A DNA stretch of 10,109 nt from Cyanobacteria bacterium UBA2566 (GCA_002340255.1 DDLS01000200.1:1-10109); one strand, 5' to 3'. Counted from the first letter of the stretch, positions 1 through 6,199 are shown. Notes: a model not told the origin generated them from the letters alone. Program-made: numbers and translations.

Positions 1-1
1 T

Positions 2-145
2 ACCAGGTTTATCCCCAGAAATCGTCCACTTATCAGTATGGCGATTAATACCCTGAAGAAATAGACCCTGCATCTTATCCTCGTCTTTCTTGAAAAAATC
101 ATAAGGTGCGTTGTCTACGCATAGCAAAAAATGCTTTTCTTTCCA
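2..145 (-). other. Unidentified open reading stretch running off the left edge
   Basis: Reading the minus strand directly after the transposase stop codon, and in the same frame, there are 48 sense codons with no stop until the window ends. The residues look protein-like: aromatic and charged residues are mixed, with KHFLLCVDNAPYDFF near the start and LFLQGINRHTDKW further on. The only in-frame ATG is at 73-71, so no start is obvious. It may be the 3' part of a gene interrupted by the IS630 element, the tail of a read-through transposase, or chance. I do not recognise a family. That it is coding is inferred only from the open frame and its composition. Confidence 0.35.
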
Positions 146-177
146 TTACAGTGCTTCGCGCTGTAATGAGGTACAGT
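146..177. repeat. 32-nt palindromic repeat, copy 1
   Basis: TTACAG at 146-151 pairs with CTGTAA at 161-166 around TGCTTCGCG, and the tail ends GTACAGT. A 32-nt relative of the same length and arrangement lies at 10078-10109, with TTACAG, GCGCTGTAA and GTACAGT identical. Several differences fall in the loop or stem of the palindrome. This copy overlaps the last ten codons and the stop of the transposase remnant, so it is either an interspersed repeat that landed there or the native 3' end of this IS subgroup. Confidence 0.7.
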
Positions 178-720
178 AACAACAATGAGCCAACCCTATT
201 CTTAAATGTTTCGGATTAATTAAGTCAAGGGCTACAGCCAGAAGAGTATCAATCATAGCGGGAGTAGTCGCAGCAAAATCGAGAATAAAAGACTTCAGTT
301 GTGACCCCCACATTTCAATGGGATTAAAATCTGGAGAGTAGGGAGATAAATAGATGACACTCGCACCAACCGCTTCAATTTTTGCCCTAATAGATTCTCT
401 TTTATGAATCGCCAAGTTATCCATAGCAACGACTGCCCCTGGCCAGAGTTTAGGAACGAGAAAATGGTCAATAAATACCTTAAAAGCGGCGGTGTCTAAA
501 GAGCCATCAATGCTCATCAAAGCTAAAACTTTGTCCTGAGTAATTGCACCAACCAAGGTGACTTTTGACCCTCTATAAAAAGGTTTCATTTCTCTAACTC
601 TTGTCCCTACCTCCGAACGTCAATATCTGCGTTTTGGCTCTACATTTCCTTCTGTTCTTTGTTGCTTTACTAAAGCTCTATCGCGTTTAGAGTTTTTCTG
701 AATCTCCGAGATCTTAATTC
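146..720 (-). pseudogene. Decayed IS630-family transposase
   Basis: The open part (589 to 146) encodes the C-terminal DDE half of an IS630-type transposase. It shows VTLVGAIT, the second catalytic Asp in AVVAMDNLAIHK, the catalytic Glu in YLSPYSPDFNPIE, and the family-like ending HCCYCTS. Upstream the same frame continues as RSEVGTRVRE, is broken by a TGA at 622-620, and then reads LVKQQRTEGNVEPKRRY, which looks like the end of the N-terminal helix-turn-helix region. In relatives I recall, the TGA position is a sense codon in an LY-x-RS context, so it is probably a point nonsense mutation. Roughly a hundred residues, including the first catalytic Asp, are missing between the two parts. The element is therefore an inactive remnant. 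Its outer boundary toward the ybjN promoter is not sharp, and I could not define its terminal inverted repeats. The last residues (LQREAL) lie in a palindromic repeat. Confidence 0.85.
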
Positions 721-793
721 CTTGAATATCTCTAAATCCCCGGAATTTGTAATAATGGGTAAACAGGTTAACCTCTGACCCGTAGGATTCCTG

Positions 794-799
794 TATGAT
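794..799 (+). promoter_or_regulatory. Possible -10 box upstream of the YbjN gene
   Basis: TATGAT lies 28 nt before the ATG at 828 and would give a short leader containing GGAG at 814-817. No good -35 box is seen at 16-18 nt. A 10-bp palindrome AGGTTAACCT (765-774) and a doubled ATTGGTG unit around 798-812 lie close by. The upstream DNA is the edge of the IS630 remnant. Confidence 0.25.
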
Positions 800-827
800 T
801 GGTGATTGGTGATGGAGAAAGACGATT

Positions 828-1292
828 ATGAGTAATCCAGTGGTAGAAAACACGATGACCCAAGAGCTAGAACCTGCGACTCCCAATTATATTAATGAGA
901 TTGAAGGGGTCATCAGCACGATGATTGCTGAAGGTCAGACGGTGCAAGCGGGCTATGATTCTCAGGAAGGGTACTTATGGAAATTCCAATATGGTTCGGT
1001 AGAGGTCTATGTGCAACTGACGGGTCAAACCGATGATGATAGCTTAACGGTCTGGTCTTATGTGCTATCGCTACCAGCTAAAGAGGAAGCACAATTGATG
1101 CGTAAGTTGTTGGAAATGAATTGGCTGAAAACCTTTGAGGCTCATTTTGCCATTGTGGATAACCGGGTGGTGGTGGTCGCGACTCGCACAGTGGCGGAAT
1201 TGTCCCCAGGGGAAATTGCACGAGCGATTACGTTAGTGGCCAATATTGCTGATGATAATGATGAAGCTCTGATTGCTGAGTTTGGACAGTAG
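828..1292 (+). CDS. YbjN-domain protein
   Basis: This 154-residue protein of the YbjN family (fold similar to type III secretion chaperones) has no signal peptide or membrane segment and should be cytoplasmic. After an acidic N-terminal tail of about 20 residues come helix 1 (INEIEGVISTMIAEG), a strand-rich core (YLWKFQYGSVEVYVQL, LTVWSYVLSL) and the typical LLEMNWLKTFEAHFAI segment near residues 95-109. VVVVATR and a final helix rich in Asp/Glu follow. The ATG at 828 is supported by GGAG ten bases upstream. The lipoate/octanoate transferase-like gene begins two bases after its stop, so the two are surely cotranscribed. In enterobacteria YbjN has been linked to motility and stress responses, but the cyanobacterial role is unknown to me. 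Possible action as a chaperone or adaptor for the downstream enzyme is inference from position only. Confidence 0.8.
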   Translation: MSNPVVENTMTQELEPATPNYINEIEGVISTMIAEGQTVQAGYDSQEGYLWKFQYGSVEVYVQLTGQTDDDSLTVWSYVLSLPAKEEAQLMRKLLEMNWLKTFEAHFAIVDNRVVVVATRTVAELSPGEIARAITLVANIADDNDEALIAEFGQ

Positions 1293-1294
1293 TT

Positions 1295-2026
1295 TTGGTT
1301 GCACAGTGGCGGTTTATTCCCTTAATTGAGGAGTCGGGCCGATCGCAAATGGCGATCGATCGCTGGCTCTGGAAACAGCATCAACAGGGCAATCAGCCGC
1401 CTAGCTTGCGATTTTATACCTGGCAGCCGATGGCGATTTCTTTGGGGTATCACCAAAAACGCTGGCCCGAGTCTTGGCAAGGTTTGCAATGGCAAGGAAA
1501 ACCCGTAGAGTTGGTGAGGCGACCAACGGGGGGGCGAGGGGTTCTCCATCAAGGAGATTTAACTTATGCTCTGGTATATTCTGGACGGTTTGCTCATCGA
1601 ATGGCAGCTTATGAGCAGATTTGTGAGTTTCTGATTCGAGGGTGGCGATCGCTCGGTTTTGAATTAGACTACGGTTCTGCTGGGCGAGGCTATGCCCGAG
1701 TTCCCAATTGTTTTGCCACGGCGACGGGAGCAGATTTAATCTTAGATTCTGGCTATAAGCTGATTGGTAGCGCTCAGGTTTGGCAGGGTTCCACCGTTCT
1801 CCAACATGGCTCTATGCGTCTGAATCCCGATCGCCAATTATGGCATCAGGTATTTTCTGAGCTACTTCCAGAACCTCCACCGAGTTTAGCAACTCTGAGT
1901 TTTTCTCATCTAGTCGATACATTGACTCAAGCAGCCTGCGAAACCTTTAAGATGGAAATTCAGGTACAACCTTTCTCTGAACAAGAGTGGACAGCAATTA
2001 GAGCGCTGCGCGCTAGTAACGGGTAA
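1295..2026 (+). CDS. Lipoate-protein ligase A / LipM-like acyltransferase family protein
   Basis: This 243-residue enzyme of the biotin/lipoate ligase (BPL_LplA_LipB) fold is expected to attach lipoate or octanoate to a lysine of lipoyl-domain proteins (2-oxoacid dehydrogenases or glycine cleavage H protein). The signature RRPTGGRGVLHQGDLTYAL spans residues 75-93. YKLIGSAQ carries the substrate-binding Lys155, followed by TVLQHGSMRLN. Cys139 in VPNCFATATGADL sits where LipM-type octanoyltransferases carry their catalytic cysteine, so octanoyl transfer is at least as likely as ATP-dependent lipoate ligation. There is no separate C-terminal LplA domain. The start is TTG at 1295, two bases after the ybjN stop. 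The next in-frame ATG (1349, residue 19) would remove the conserved N-terminal strand FIPLIEESG, so TTG is preferred. Family assignment is firm; exact substrate is not. Confidence 0.85.
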   Translation: MVAQWRFIPLIEESGRSQMAIDRWLWKQHQQGNQPPSLRFYTWQPMAISLGYHQKRWPESWQGLQWQGKPVELVRRPTGGRGVLHQGDLTYALVYSGRFAHRMAAYEQICEFLIRGWRSLGFELDYGSAGRGYARVPNCFATATGADLILDSGYKLIGSAQVWQGSTVLQHGSMRLNPDRQLWHQVFSELLPEPPPSLATLSFSHLVDTLTQAACETFKMEIQVQPFSEQEWTAIRALRASNG

Positions 2027-2031
2027 TTGAG

Positions 2032-2093
2032 TTGGGGAGAGGGAAAATCAGGAAAACGATGCTCCCCAGACTCCCATACTCCCCAAGTTTTCC
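2032..2093. terminator. Possible bidirectional terminator between convergent genes
   Basis: TTGGGGAG (2032-2039) pairs with CTCCCCAA (2079-2086), and GGAAAAC (2051-2057) pairs with GTTTTCC (2087-2093). The two pairings are alternatives with long loops. The 82-bp gap between the lipoyl transferase gene and the oppositely oriented psaK is otherwise low-complexity C-rich sequence with CTCCCCA-like units. There is no clear poly-U tract, so this is a weak call. Confidence 0.3.
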
Positions 2094-2108
2094 AAACCCT
2101 GTGGGAGA

Positions 2109-2336
2109 TTAAATCGCTCCAGTACCACTGAGTCCTAGGATTACGCCAGCACCTAGGAGATGACCTAAGCTGGTGGTCGCCAGTAATTCAGCCATTCCCA
2201 TGCCACCGAAGAAGGGGCCAGCAGGCAAGCCGGGGCCAACACCTTTTTGTTGAATGGTGAATTTGCCAATGGCGATCGCTAGAATATTACAAGCAATCAT
2301 GATCAGTCCAATATTGAGAGACCATTCTGAGGTCAT
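2109..2336 (-). CDS. psaK: Photosystem I reaction centre subunit PsaK
   Basis: PsaK is a small thylakoid membrane subunit at the edge of photosystem I that binds antenna chlorophyll and carotenoid and takes part in coupling to mobile antennae. The 75-residue product has two membrane helices (about residues 6-24 and 49-69) joined by a Gly/Pro-rich loop (GVGPGLPAG). The strongly conserved PsaK motif ELLATTSLGHLLGAGVILGL makes up the second helix. It is slightly shorter at the N-terminus than some family members. The ATG at 2336 is supported by AAGGAG (2352-2347 on the minus strand) ten bases upstream and a TATAAT at 2381-2376. It diverges from trpF. Many cyanobacteria carry more than one psaK, and which paralogue this is cannot be told here. 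Confidence 0.93.
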   Translation of the reverse strand: MTSEWSLNIGLIMIACNILAIAIGKFTIQQKGVGPGLPAGPFFGGMGMAELLATTSLGHLLGAGVILGLSGTGAI

Positions 2337-2375
2337 AGGTCTTTCGCTCCTTAATCCCGGTAAAAAGTCCTCACT

Positions 2376-2381
2376 ATTATA
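2376..2381 (-). promoter_or_regulatory. Probable psaK -10 box
   Basis: The minus strand reads TATAAT, a perfect -10 consensus, 39 bases before the psaK start. This would place the transcription start near 2369 and give a leader of about 30 nt containing the Shine-Dalgarno sequence AAGGAG. No good -35 hexamer lies 17 nt upstream, suggesting activator dependence. I do not see a clear HLR1 (RpaB-binding) direct repeat. Confidence 0.45.
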
Positions 2382-2390
2382 AGAAGCAAG

Positions 2391-2416
2391 ATGACAAAAC
2401 TTTCTTTTTGTGTCAT
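2391..2416. promoter_or_regulatory. Inverted repeat in the psaK-trpF intergenic region
   Basis: ATGACA (2391-2396) and TGTCAT (2411-2416) form a perfect 6-bp inverted repeat with 14 bases between, extended internally by A-run/T-run pairing. It lies just upstream of the psaK -10 and covers the predicted trpF -35, so it could be an operator for either gene. Binding by any protein is inferred. Confidence 0.3.
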
Positions 2417-2436
2417 TCCTTAAAGTTTATTAAAAT
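2408..2436 (+). promoter_or_regulatory. Candidate trpF promoter
   Basis: TTGTGT (2408-2413), a 17-nt spacer and TAAAAT (2431-2436) form a plausible sigma-70-type promoter. Transcription would begin near 2443, leaving a leader of about 27 nt with GGAG at 2461-2464, five bases before the trpF ATG. No leader peptide or attenuator precedes trpF. Confidence 0.4.
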
Positions 2437-2469
2437 TTTGATACAAAATTTCCAGAATCCGGAGCAAAT

Positions 2470-3096
2470 ATGCGCGTTAAAATTTGTGGCATTACCCAAG
2501 TTGACCAAGCGGTGGAGATCGCCGATTTAGGAGCTACAGCCCTAGGATTCATCTGTGTGTCCAGCTCTCCCCGTTACATTGAACCCCAACAGATCCAACA
2601 GATCTGTACCCAACTGCCCCCATCTATCGATCGCATCGGCGTATTTGTCAACGCCACCCTAGAGCAAATCTCCCACACCGTCACCCGAGGTCATCTGACT
2701 GGAATTCAACTCCATGGTGATGAAGACCCCTCATTTTGCCAAACCCTACACCAACATCTACCCCAGATCGAACTAATCAAAGCCTTTCGAGTCCGCACTC
2801 CAGAAACCTTAAATCAAATTCCCACCTATCAAACCTGTGTCGATACCCTACTCTTAGATGCCTATCACCCCCACCAACTTGGCGGAACAGGTCAAACCCT
2901 CAATTGGCAAGACTTAAAGAGCTTTACTCCTCCCTTACCCTGGCTCCTAGCGGGAGGATTAACCCCTGATAATATTCACAGAGCTTTACAGCATCTCTCT
3001 CCCCAAGGCATCGATTTATCCAGTGGAGTTGAGCGCCAACCAGGAGACAAAGACCTAGAGAAAGTCAGGCGCTTATTCCAAAGACTGGGTAGATAA
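2470..3096 (+). CDS. trpF: Phosphoribosylanthranilate isomerase
   Basis: TrpF performs the third step of tryptophan synthesis, the Amadori rearrangement of N-(5-phosphoribosyl)anthranilate to 1-(carboxyphenylamino)-1-deoxyribulose 5-phosphate, in the cytoplasm. The 208-residue (beta/alpha)8 barrel is the normal length. It opens with VKICGIT, where Cys6 is the general base. LQLHGDE-type residues appear as IQLHGDE (79-85), LLLDAY supplies the catalytic acid Asp130, GGTGQTLNW (138-146) and LAGGLTPDNI (160-169) bind phosphate, and DLSSGVE (182-188) closes the barrel. The ATG at 2470 has GGAG five bases upstream. It stands alone here, as trp genes usually are scattered in cyanobacteria, and is divergent from psaK and convergent with the response regulator gene. 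Confidence 0.95.
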   Translation: MRVKICGITQVDQAVEIADLGATALGFICVSSSPRYIEPQQIQQICTQLPPSIDRIGVFVNATLEQISHTVTRGHLTGIQLHGDEDPSFCQTLHQHLPQIELIKAFRVRTPETLNQIPTYQTCVDTLLLDAYHPHQLGGTGQTLNWQDLKSFTPPLPWLLAGGLTPDNIHRALQHLSPQGIDLSSGVERQPGDKDLEKVRRLFQRLGR

Positions 3097-3152
3097 ACCT
3101 CCCATCTCAACCCCTCCATATCCGCAGAAAGACAGGGCAATCCCAAATCAGT

Positions 3153-3854
3153 TTAATCCAATACAGTATCGGGAGGTGCAAATTTATAGCCCACACCCCG
3201 CACCGTTTTAATAAACCGATGTCCCCCATCTGCTTCTAACTTCTTCCGAATTTGGCCAATATGCACATCAACAACCCGCTGATCGCCCTGGTGTTCATAG
3301 TCCCATACTTGGCTGATTAACTCTGAACGCCGCAGCACCTTGGTTGGGTTGCTGGCTAGAACATGCAGCAAATCGAACTCTAAAGCAGTTAGCATCACTG
3401 GCTCCCCTTGGAACATCACTTCTCGACGTTCCGGATCAATAGACAACTGACCATGGGTAATCAGTTGACGCTCAGGAGTCGTCACAGTGCGCTGGCGCTT
3501 CAGTAGAGCTTCTACGCGATATTTGAGTTCTTCCACACTAAAAGGCTTAGTGAGATAATCATCGGCTCCCTTTTCAAAGCCAATAATTTTATCTGATGTA
3601 TCCGTGCGGCTCGTAAGCATCAACACAAAAACATCCGTTAAAGTTTGCATTTCCTGGCAAAGATTGTAACCTAGCGCGTCCGGTAAATTAACATCTAAAA
3701 TTACCAAATCGGGGCGAAACTGCTTGAACTTAGTCATGCCGGTTTTTCCGTCAGGAGCATTTTCAAGTTCATAGCCATGTTTGCCCAAATAGCGAAAGAC
3801 TAGATTACGAATTGCAGGATCATCATCTACGACAAGAATCTTGGCTGAAGCCAT
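3153..3854 (-). CDS. OmpR-family response regulator without an adjacent kinase
   Basis: This 233-residue two-component transcription factor has a receiver domain at about residues 4-118. Acidic residues Asp10-Asp12, phospho-acceptor Asp54 (VILDVNLPD), Thr81 and Lys103 (LTKPF) are all present, so phosphorylation should be normal. The winged-helix DNA-binding domain (about 130-228) contains LTALEFDLLHVLA, VVDVHIGQIRKKL and the terminal TVRGVGYKF. No histidine kinase is nearby, so its partner must lie elsewhere. It is not RpaA or RpaB as I remember their sequences, and the target genes cannot be deduced. The ATG at 3854 begins MASAKILVVDDD, and a weak AAGG lies upstream. The long spacer with stem-loops upstream may carry its control region. 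Confidence 0.9.
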   Translation of the reverse strand: MASAKILVVDDDPAIRNLVFRYLGKHGYELENAPDGKTGMTKFKQFRPDLVILDVNLPDALGYNLCQEMQTLTDVFVLMLTSRTDTSDKIIGFEKGADDYLTKPFSVEELKYRVEALLKRQRTVTTPERQLITHGQLSIDPERREVMFQGEPVMLTALEFDLLHVLASNPTKVLRRSELISQVWDYEHQGDQRVVDVHIGQIRKKLEADGGHRFIKTVRGVGYKFAPPDTVLD

Positions 3855-3923
3855 ATGAATAACCTTGTGATATATGCTTGCGAGTTGACAAACAGACCCA
3901 AGACTGGCAGTTTCGTCCTCAAG

Positions 3924-4029
3924 TGTATCTGGCCATAGTGGCTCTGTGATACAGGTTTGCCGTTAGAATAACGGCAGCCTAAGCCCGCTGGCAGATCGTT
4001 CCTGGCTCAAAAAGATGGGGCGATCTGTC
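3924..4029. other. Cluster of three stem-loops in the 429-bp divergent spacer
   Basis: The spacer 3855-4283 contains no gene I can support. Within it are three consecutive potential hairpins. TGTATC (3924-3929) pairs with GATACA (3948-3953) and encloses GCCA-TAG-TGGC. TGCCGTTA (3958-3965) pairs perfectly with TAACGGCA (3969-3976) around GAA. GGCAGATCG (3990-3998) pairs with CGATCTGTC (4021-4029) using one G-U pair that works only in plus-strand RNA. The cluster starts 70 bp upstream of the response regulator start and about 250 bp before the CPP1-like gene. It could be a structured leader, a small RNA or operator sites. The remainder of the spacer is AT-rich with an AAAATGGT direct repeat near 4115-4130. 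Confidence 0.35.
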
Positions 4030-4283
4030 ATTGAGGAGCTTAGATTATCTATTATCGGTGCTGATTGCTTGGGTAGCCAACTCTATTAAGAATTATGTTA
4101 AAGTGGCACTAATAAAATGGTTAAAATGGTGAAAAAAGTTTAGGCTAATTTGGCAAGTGCTAGAAACCGGGTCAACCATTGAGTTGAGCAACCAAGCTTG
4201 TATAAGCTATGTAAGCTGGAAGTCTATACTCCTACGGTTCCTCGATCGGAGGGCTGAATGATTGTGAGGGAATTAAAAAGAAG

Positions 4284-4907
4284 ATGAGTGACAAAAGTCC
4301 TTATGAAACCTTGGGGTTAAGCGAAAATGCCTCGTTTGAGGAAATTCAACAGGCCCGTCAGAGCCTCACGGATCGACACAGTGGCGATCGCCGACAAGTG
4401 GAAGCCATTGAGACCGCCTATGATGCCGTTCTCATGGATCGTCTCCGAATGCGGCAACAGGGAAAACTCAAAGTTCCAGATCGCATCCGGTTTCCGGAAA
4501 AAGCAACGGTGACTCAACCGAAGGCTCCCCCAACTCCTGGGAATTCCATGCCCAACTGGTTACAATCCTATCTGGATACTCCCAGTCAAGCAGATATTCT
4601 CTTGCCTATGGGCGTTTATTTAGTGTTAATGAGTTGTGTCGCCCTCCTGCCCACCCCCCAGGGTAGTCAGTCTCCTCTCCAGGTTACACTTCTAGCGGGG
4701 GTGGTGGCCAGCATTTATTTCTTGAACCGCAAGGAAAATAAGTTTGGGAGATCGGTCTTACTTACCGTTGGGGGACTGATCGCTGGGTTATTGCTCGGTA
4801 GCCTTTTAGGAGCGGGGTTAGCCAACGTCAGTCAAGTTAACAGCGATCAATTCGCGGCTGTAGTTGCTTTTTTTACGTTGTGGTTAGTGAGTAGTTTCTT
4901 GCGATAA
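4284..4907 (+). CDS. CPP1-like J-domain membrane protein
   Basis: This 207-residue protein resembles the CPP1-like family of cyanobacteria and plastids. In plants, CPP1 is a chaperone-like protein that stabilises the light-dependent protochlorophyllide oxidoreductase POR. Residues 5-50 form a degenerate J-domain (SPYETLGLSENASFEEIQQA, then AIETAYDAVLMDRLRMRQQGK). The HPD tripeptide that stimulates Hsp70 ATPase is replaced (RHSGD), so it is not a classical DnaJ. A Pro-rich linker (about 72-90) leads to four hydrophobic segments near 105-122, 132-147, 157-178 and 189-206, placing it in a membrane, probably the thylakoid. The ATG at 4284 follows GAGGG at a long spacing. A strong hairpin terminator lies just downstream. 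A role in chlorophyll synthesis is inferred from the plant homologue. Confidence 0.85.
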   Translation: MSDKSPYETLGLSENASFEEIQQARQSLTDRHSGDRRQVEAIETAYDAVLMDRLRMRQQGKLKVPDRIRFPEKATVTQPKAPPTPGNSMPNWLQSYLDTPSQADILLPMGVYLVLMSCVALLPTPQGSQSPLQVTLLAGVVASIYFLNRKENKFGRSVLLTVGGLIAGLLLGSLLGAGLANVSQVNSDQFAAVVAFFTLWLVSSFLR

Positions 4908-4927
4908 GTCGATATCTCTAGAAAGAA

Positions 4928-4970
4928 AAAATATCCCACTTGTCCAGCTAAAAGAACAGTGGGATATTTT
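4928..4970 (+). terminator. Terminator hairpin downstream of the CPP1-like gene
   Basis: AAAATATCCCACT (4928-4940) and AGTGGGATATTTT (4958-4970) are perfectly complementary over 13 bp with a 17-nt loop, starting 20 bp after the stop codon. The A-rich left flank and the TTTT-CG-TTT right side make it a plausible intrinsic terminator for the plus strand, and possibly for minus-strand transcripts as well. Confidence 0.75.
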
Positions 4971-5015
4971 CGTTTATAGCAATGCCTTAATCACCACATG
5001 GGCTGTCTCTTTTGT

Positions 5016-5126
5016 TTAATGACTGCGATCGCCCGCAGACAAAATGACAGCCGTACCCATCCGATGGTACTCTTCCACCGTAAATAACCGTTTCAGCAAC
5101 AGTGAGATCGCTTCCTCTTCTACATT
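5016..5126 (-). pseudogene. N-terminal remnant of a Uma2-family (DUF820) nuclease
   Basis: On the minus strand, a 36-codon open stretch bounded by stops encodes KRLFTVEEYHRMGTAVILSA followed by GDRSH and TAA at 5018-5016. RLFTVEEYHRM is the hallmark N-terminus of the abundant cyanobacterial Uma2 (DUF820) PD-(D/E)XK-type proteins. The expected continuation (RVELIEGE and the catalytic Asp/Glu/Lys region) is absent in all three frames downstream. There is no ATG in front: the codon before the open stretch is a stop, and the S4-domain gene ends just upstream (5132). It is best read as a truncated, dead relic left by deletion. Identification rests on the motif alone, as recalled. Confidence 0.6.
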
Positions 5127-5131
5127 TCAGG

Positions 5132-5911
5132 CTAAACCCATCGAACCATCTGCACCCGATAGCGCTCTTTTTTCGTCATCGCTACATCCTTGACTTCCAA
5201 GCGTCCCTTTCCACGAATAGCGATTAAATCTCCCGGTTTTACCGTATGACTAGCTTGGGTAACCTCTTTCCAGTTCACCCGCACATCCTTAGTTTCAATC
5301 ATCTGCACCATTTTACTACGGGAGACGCGAAACCCAGCCGAGGCGATCGCATCCAAACGCATCGAAGCTTCCACTGTCGTCATTTCTTGGCGCTTCGGTT
5401 CTCTCACTTTCAACTCCCCAATATCAATAGCTTGGGTTTTCACCGGAACCGAGCGCACCTGAGTTAAATTCATCTCTAGAAATTCCACCAATTCCGGAAC
5501 CACAATAACTTGCGCTCCTCGCTCTCCCAAAACCACAATATCACCCGTTTTTTCCCGCACAATTCCGGTTCCTAACATTGACCCTAAAAAGTCGCGGTGA
5601 GTCGCCGTGTCAAACAGAAAATTACCCGCAATTTCCAATACCGAGACTTCCACATTTTCTGGCTCTAAGGGAACCTCTTCCCGGGCAATACCTAACCGTT
5701 TGCGTTCCGCTTGGGGATATCCTCCCCAAGCCACTAAATGAACTTCCGTCAACCCCTTAAACACCGTTTCACATTCGGCTAAAATCGCAGGCGATAAAAA
5801 GTCCGTAGTGACGACTTCCCAAGTTTTAATCGCTCGTTCTGCCCGATCCAAAATTTGGGCCATTTCTTCTCTATTTTCAACACCTTTGAGCAGATCGGCT
5901 TTAGGTAGCAT
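5132..5911 (-). CDS. Photosystem II S4-domain protein (YlmH-like)
   Basis: This 259-residue protein matches the cyanobacterial and plant 'photosystem II S4 domain protein' family, related to bacterial YlmH. Residues 1-80 hold a conserved N-terminal helical region (LPKADLLKGVENREEMAQIL, then FLSPAILAECE). The middle (about 85-150) contains HRDFLGSMLGTGIVREKTGDI, which is a family signature. An S4 RNA-binding domain occupies about 184-242 (MRLDAIASAGFRVSRSKMVQMI, DVRVNWKEV, VKPGDLIAIRGKGRLEV). It is soluble and has no catalytic domain. An RNA- or ribosome-binding role linked to photosystem II is assumed from the family name; the mechanism is unsettled. The ATG at 5911 lacks a Shine-Dalgarno sequence, but MLPKADLL matches the usual family start. 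It appears monocistronic, although a short open stretch ends nine bases upstream. Confidence 0.9.
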   Translation of the reverse strand: MLPKADLLKGVENREEMAQILDRAERAIKTWEVVTTDFLSPAILAECETVFKGLTEVHLVAWGGYPQAERKRLGIAREEVPLEPENVEVSVLEIAGNFLFDTATHRDFLGSMLGTGIVREKTGDIVVLGERGAQVIVVPELVEFLEMNLTQVRSVPVKTQAIDIGELKVREPKRQEMTTVEASMRLDAIASAGFRVSRSKMVQMIETKDVRVNWKEVTQASHTVKPGDLIAIRGKGRLEVKDVAMTKKERYRVQMVRWV

Positions 5912-5920
5912 AAGTGGAAT

Positions 5921-6061
5921 TTAGGTTAATACTTCAAATTGGGGAGCGGTTTGCGCCCGGTTCCCAGATTTAGCCCGAGAAACTGGTGCCTGTGGTTGAT
6001 CGTTTGCATTTGTACCTGGAGATTGGGCTGAATTCCCAATTTCAAAGAAAACGATTAACCA
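5921..6061 (-). other. Short protein-like open stretch upstream of the S4-domain gene
   Basis: Minus-strand codons 6061 to 5924 are open for 46 residues and stop with TAA at 5923-5921, nine bases before the S4-domain start. The product is rich in Ala, Gln, Pro and Ser (FFEIGNSAQSPGTNANDQPQ, then APVSRAKSGNRAQTAPQFEV), which looks like the disordered tail of a protein rather than random translation of AT-rich spacer. No ATG, GTG or TTG opens it, and TAA precedes it at 6064-6062. An ATG in another frame at 6062-6060 would need a frameshift. It may be the remnant of a small gene; I do not recognise it. The rest of the 328-bp spacer (5912-6239) holds the palindrome at 6200-6232 and nothing else I can support. 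Confidence 0.25.
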
Positions 6062-6199
6062 TTATTTAATCATAACATAATTCGGTAGCTTTGGAAAGTT
6101 TTCACTAACGAACCCACAGGTTCCAATTAAATATCCCAGATATCGGCTGTTGTTTTTTCTAAAATCACCATGATGTTCGCCAAATTTTATGTGGCAGCC

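Noticed and set aside
146..177. CRISPR repeat interpretation of the end palindromes
   Set aside because: Only single copies occur at each end with no regular spacers.
620..886. Minus-strand frame of 88 codons taken as a separate gene
   Set aside because: Its first third is antisense to the ybjN start, and its end is the helix-turn-helix part of the broken IS630 transposase, so it was merged into that pseudogene.
3097..3152. Search for a terminator between trpF and the response regulator
   Set aside because: No convincing inverted repeat was found in the 56 bases.
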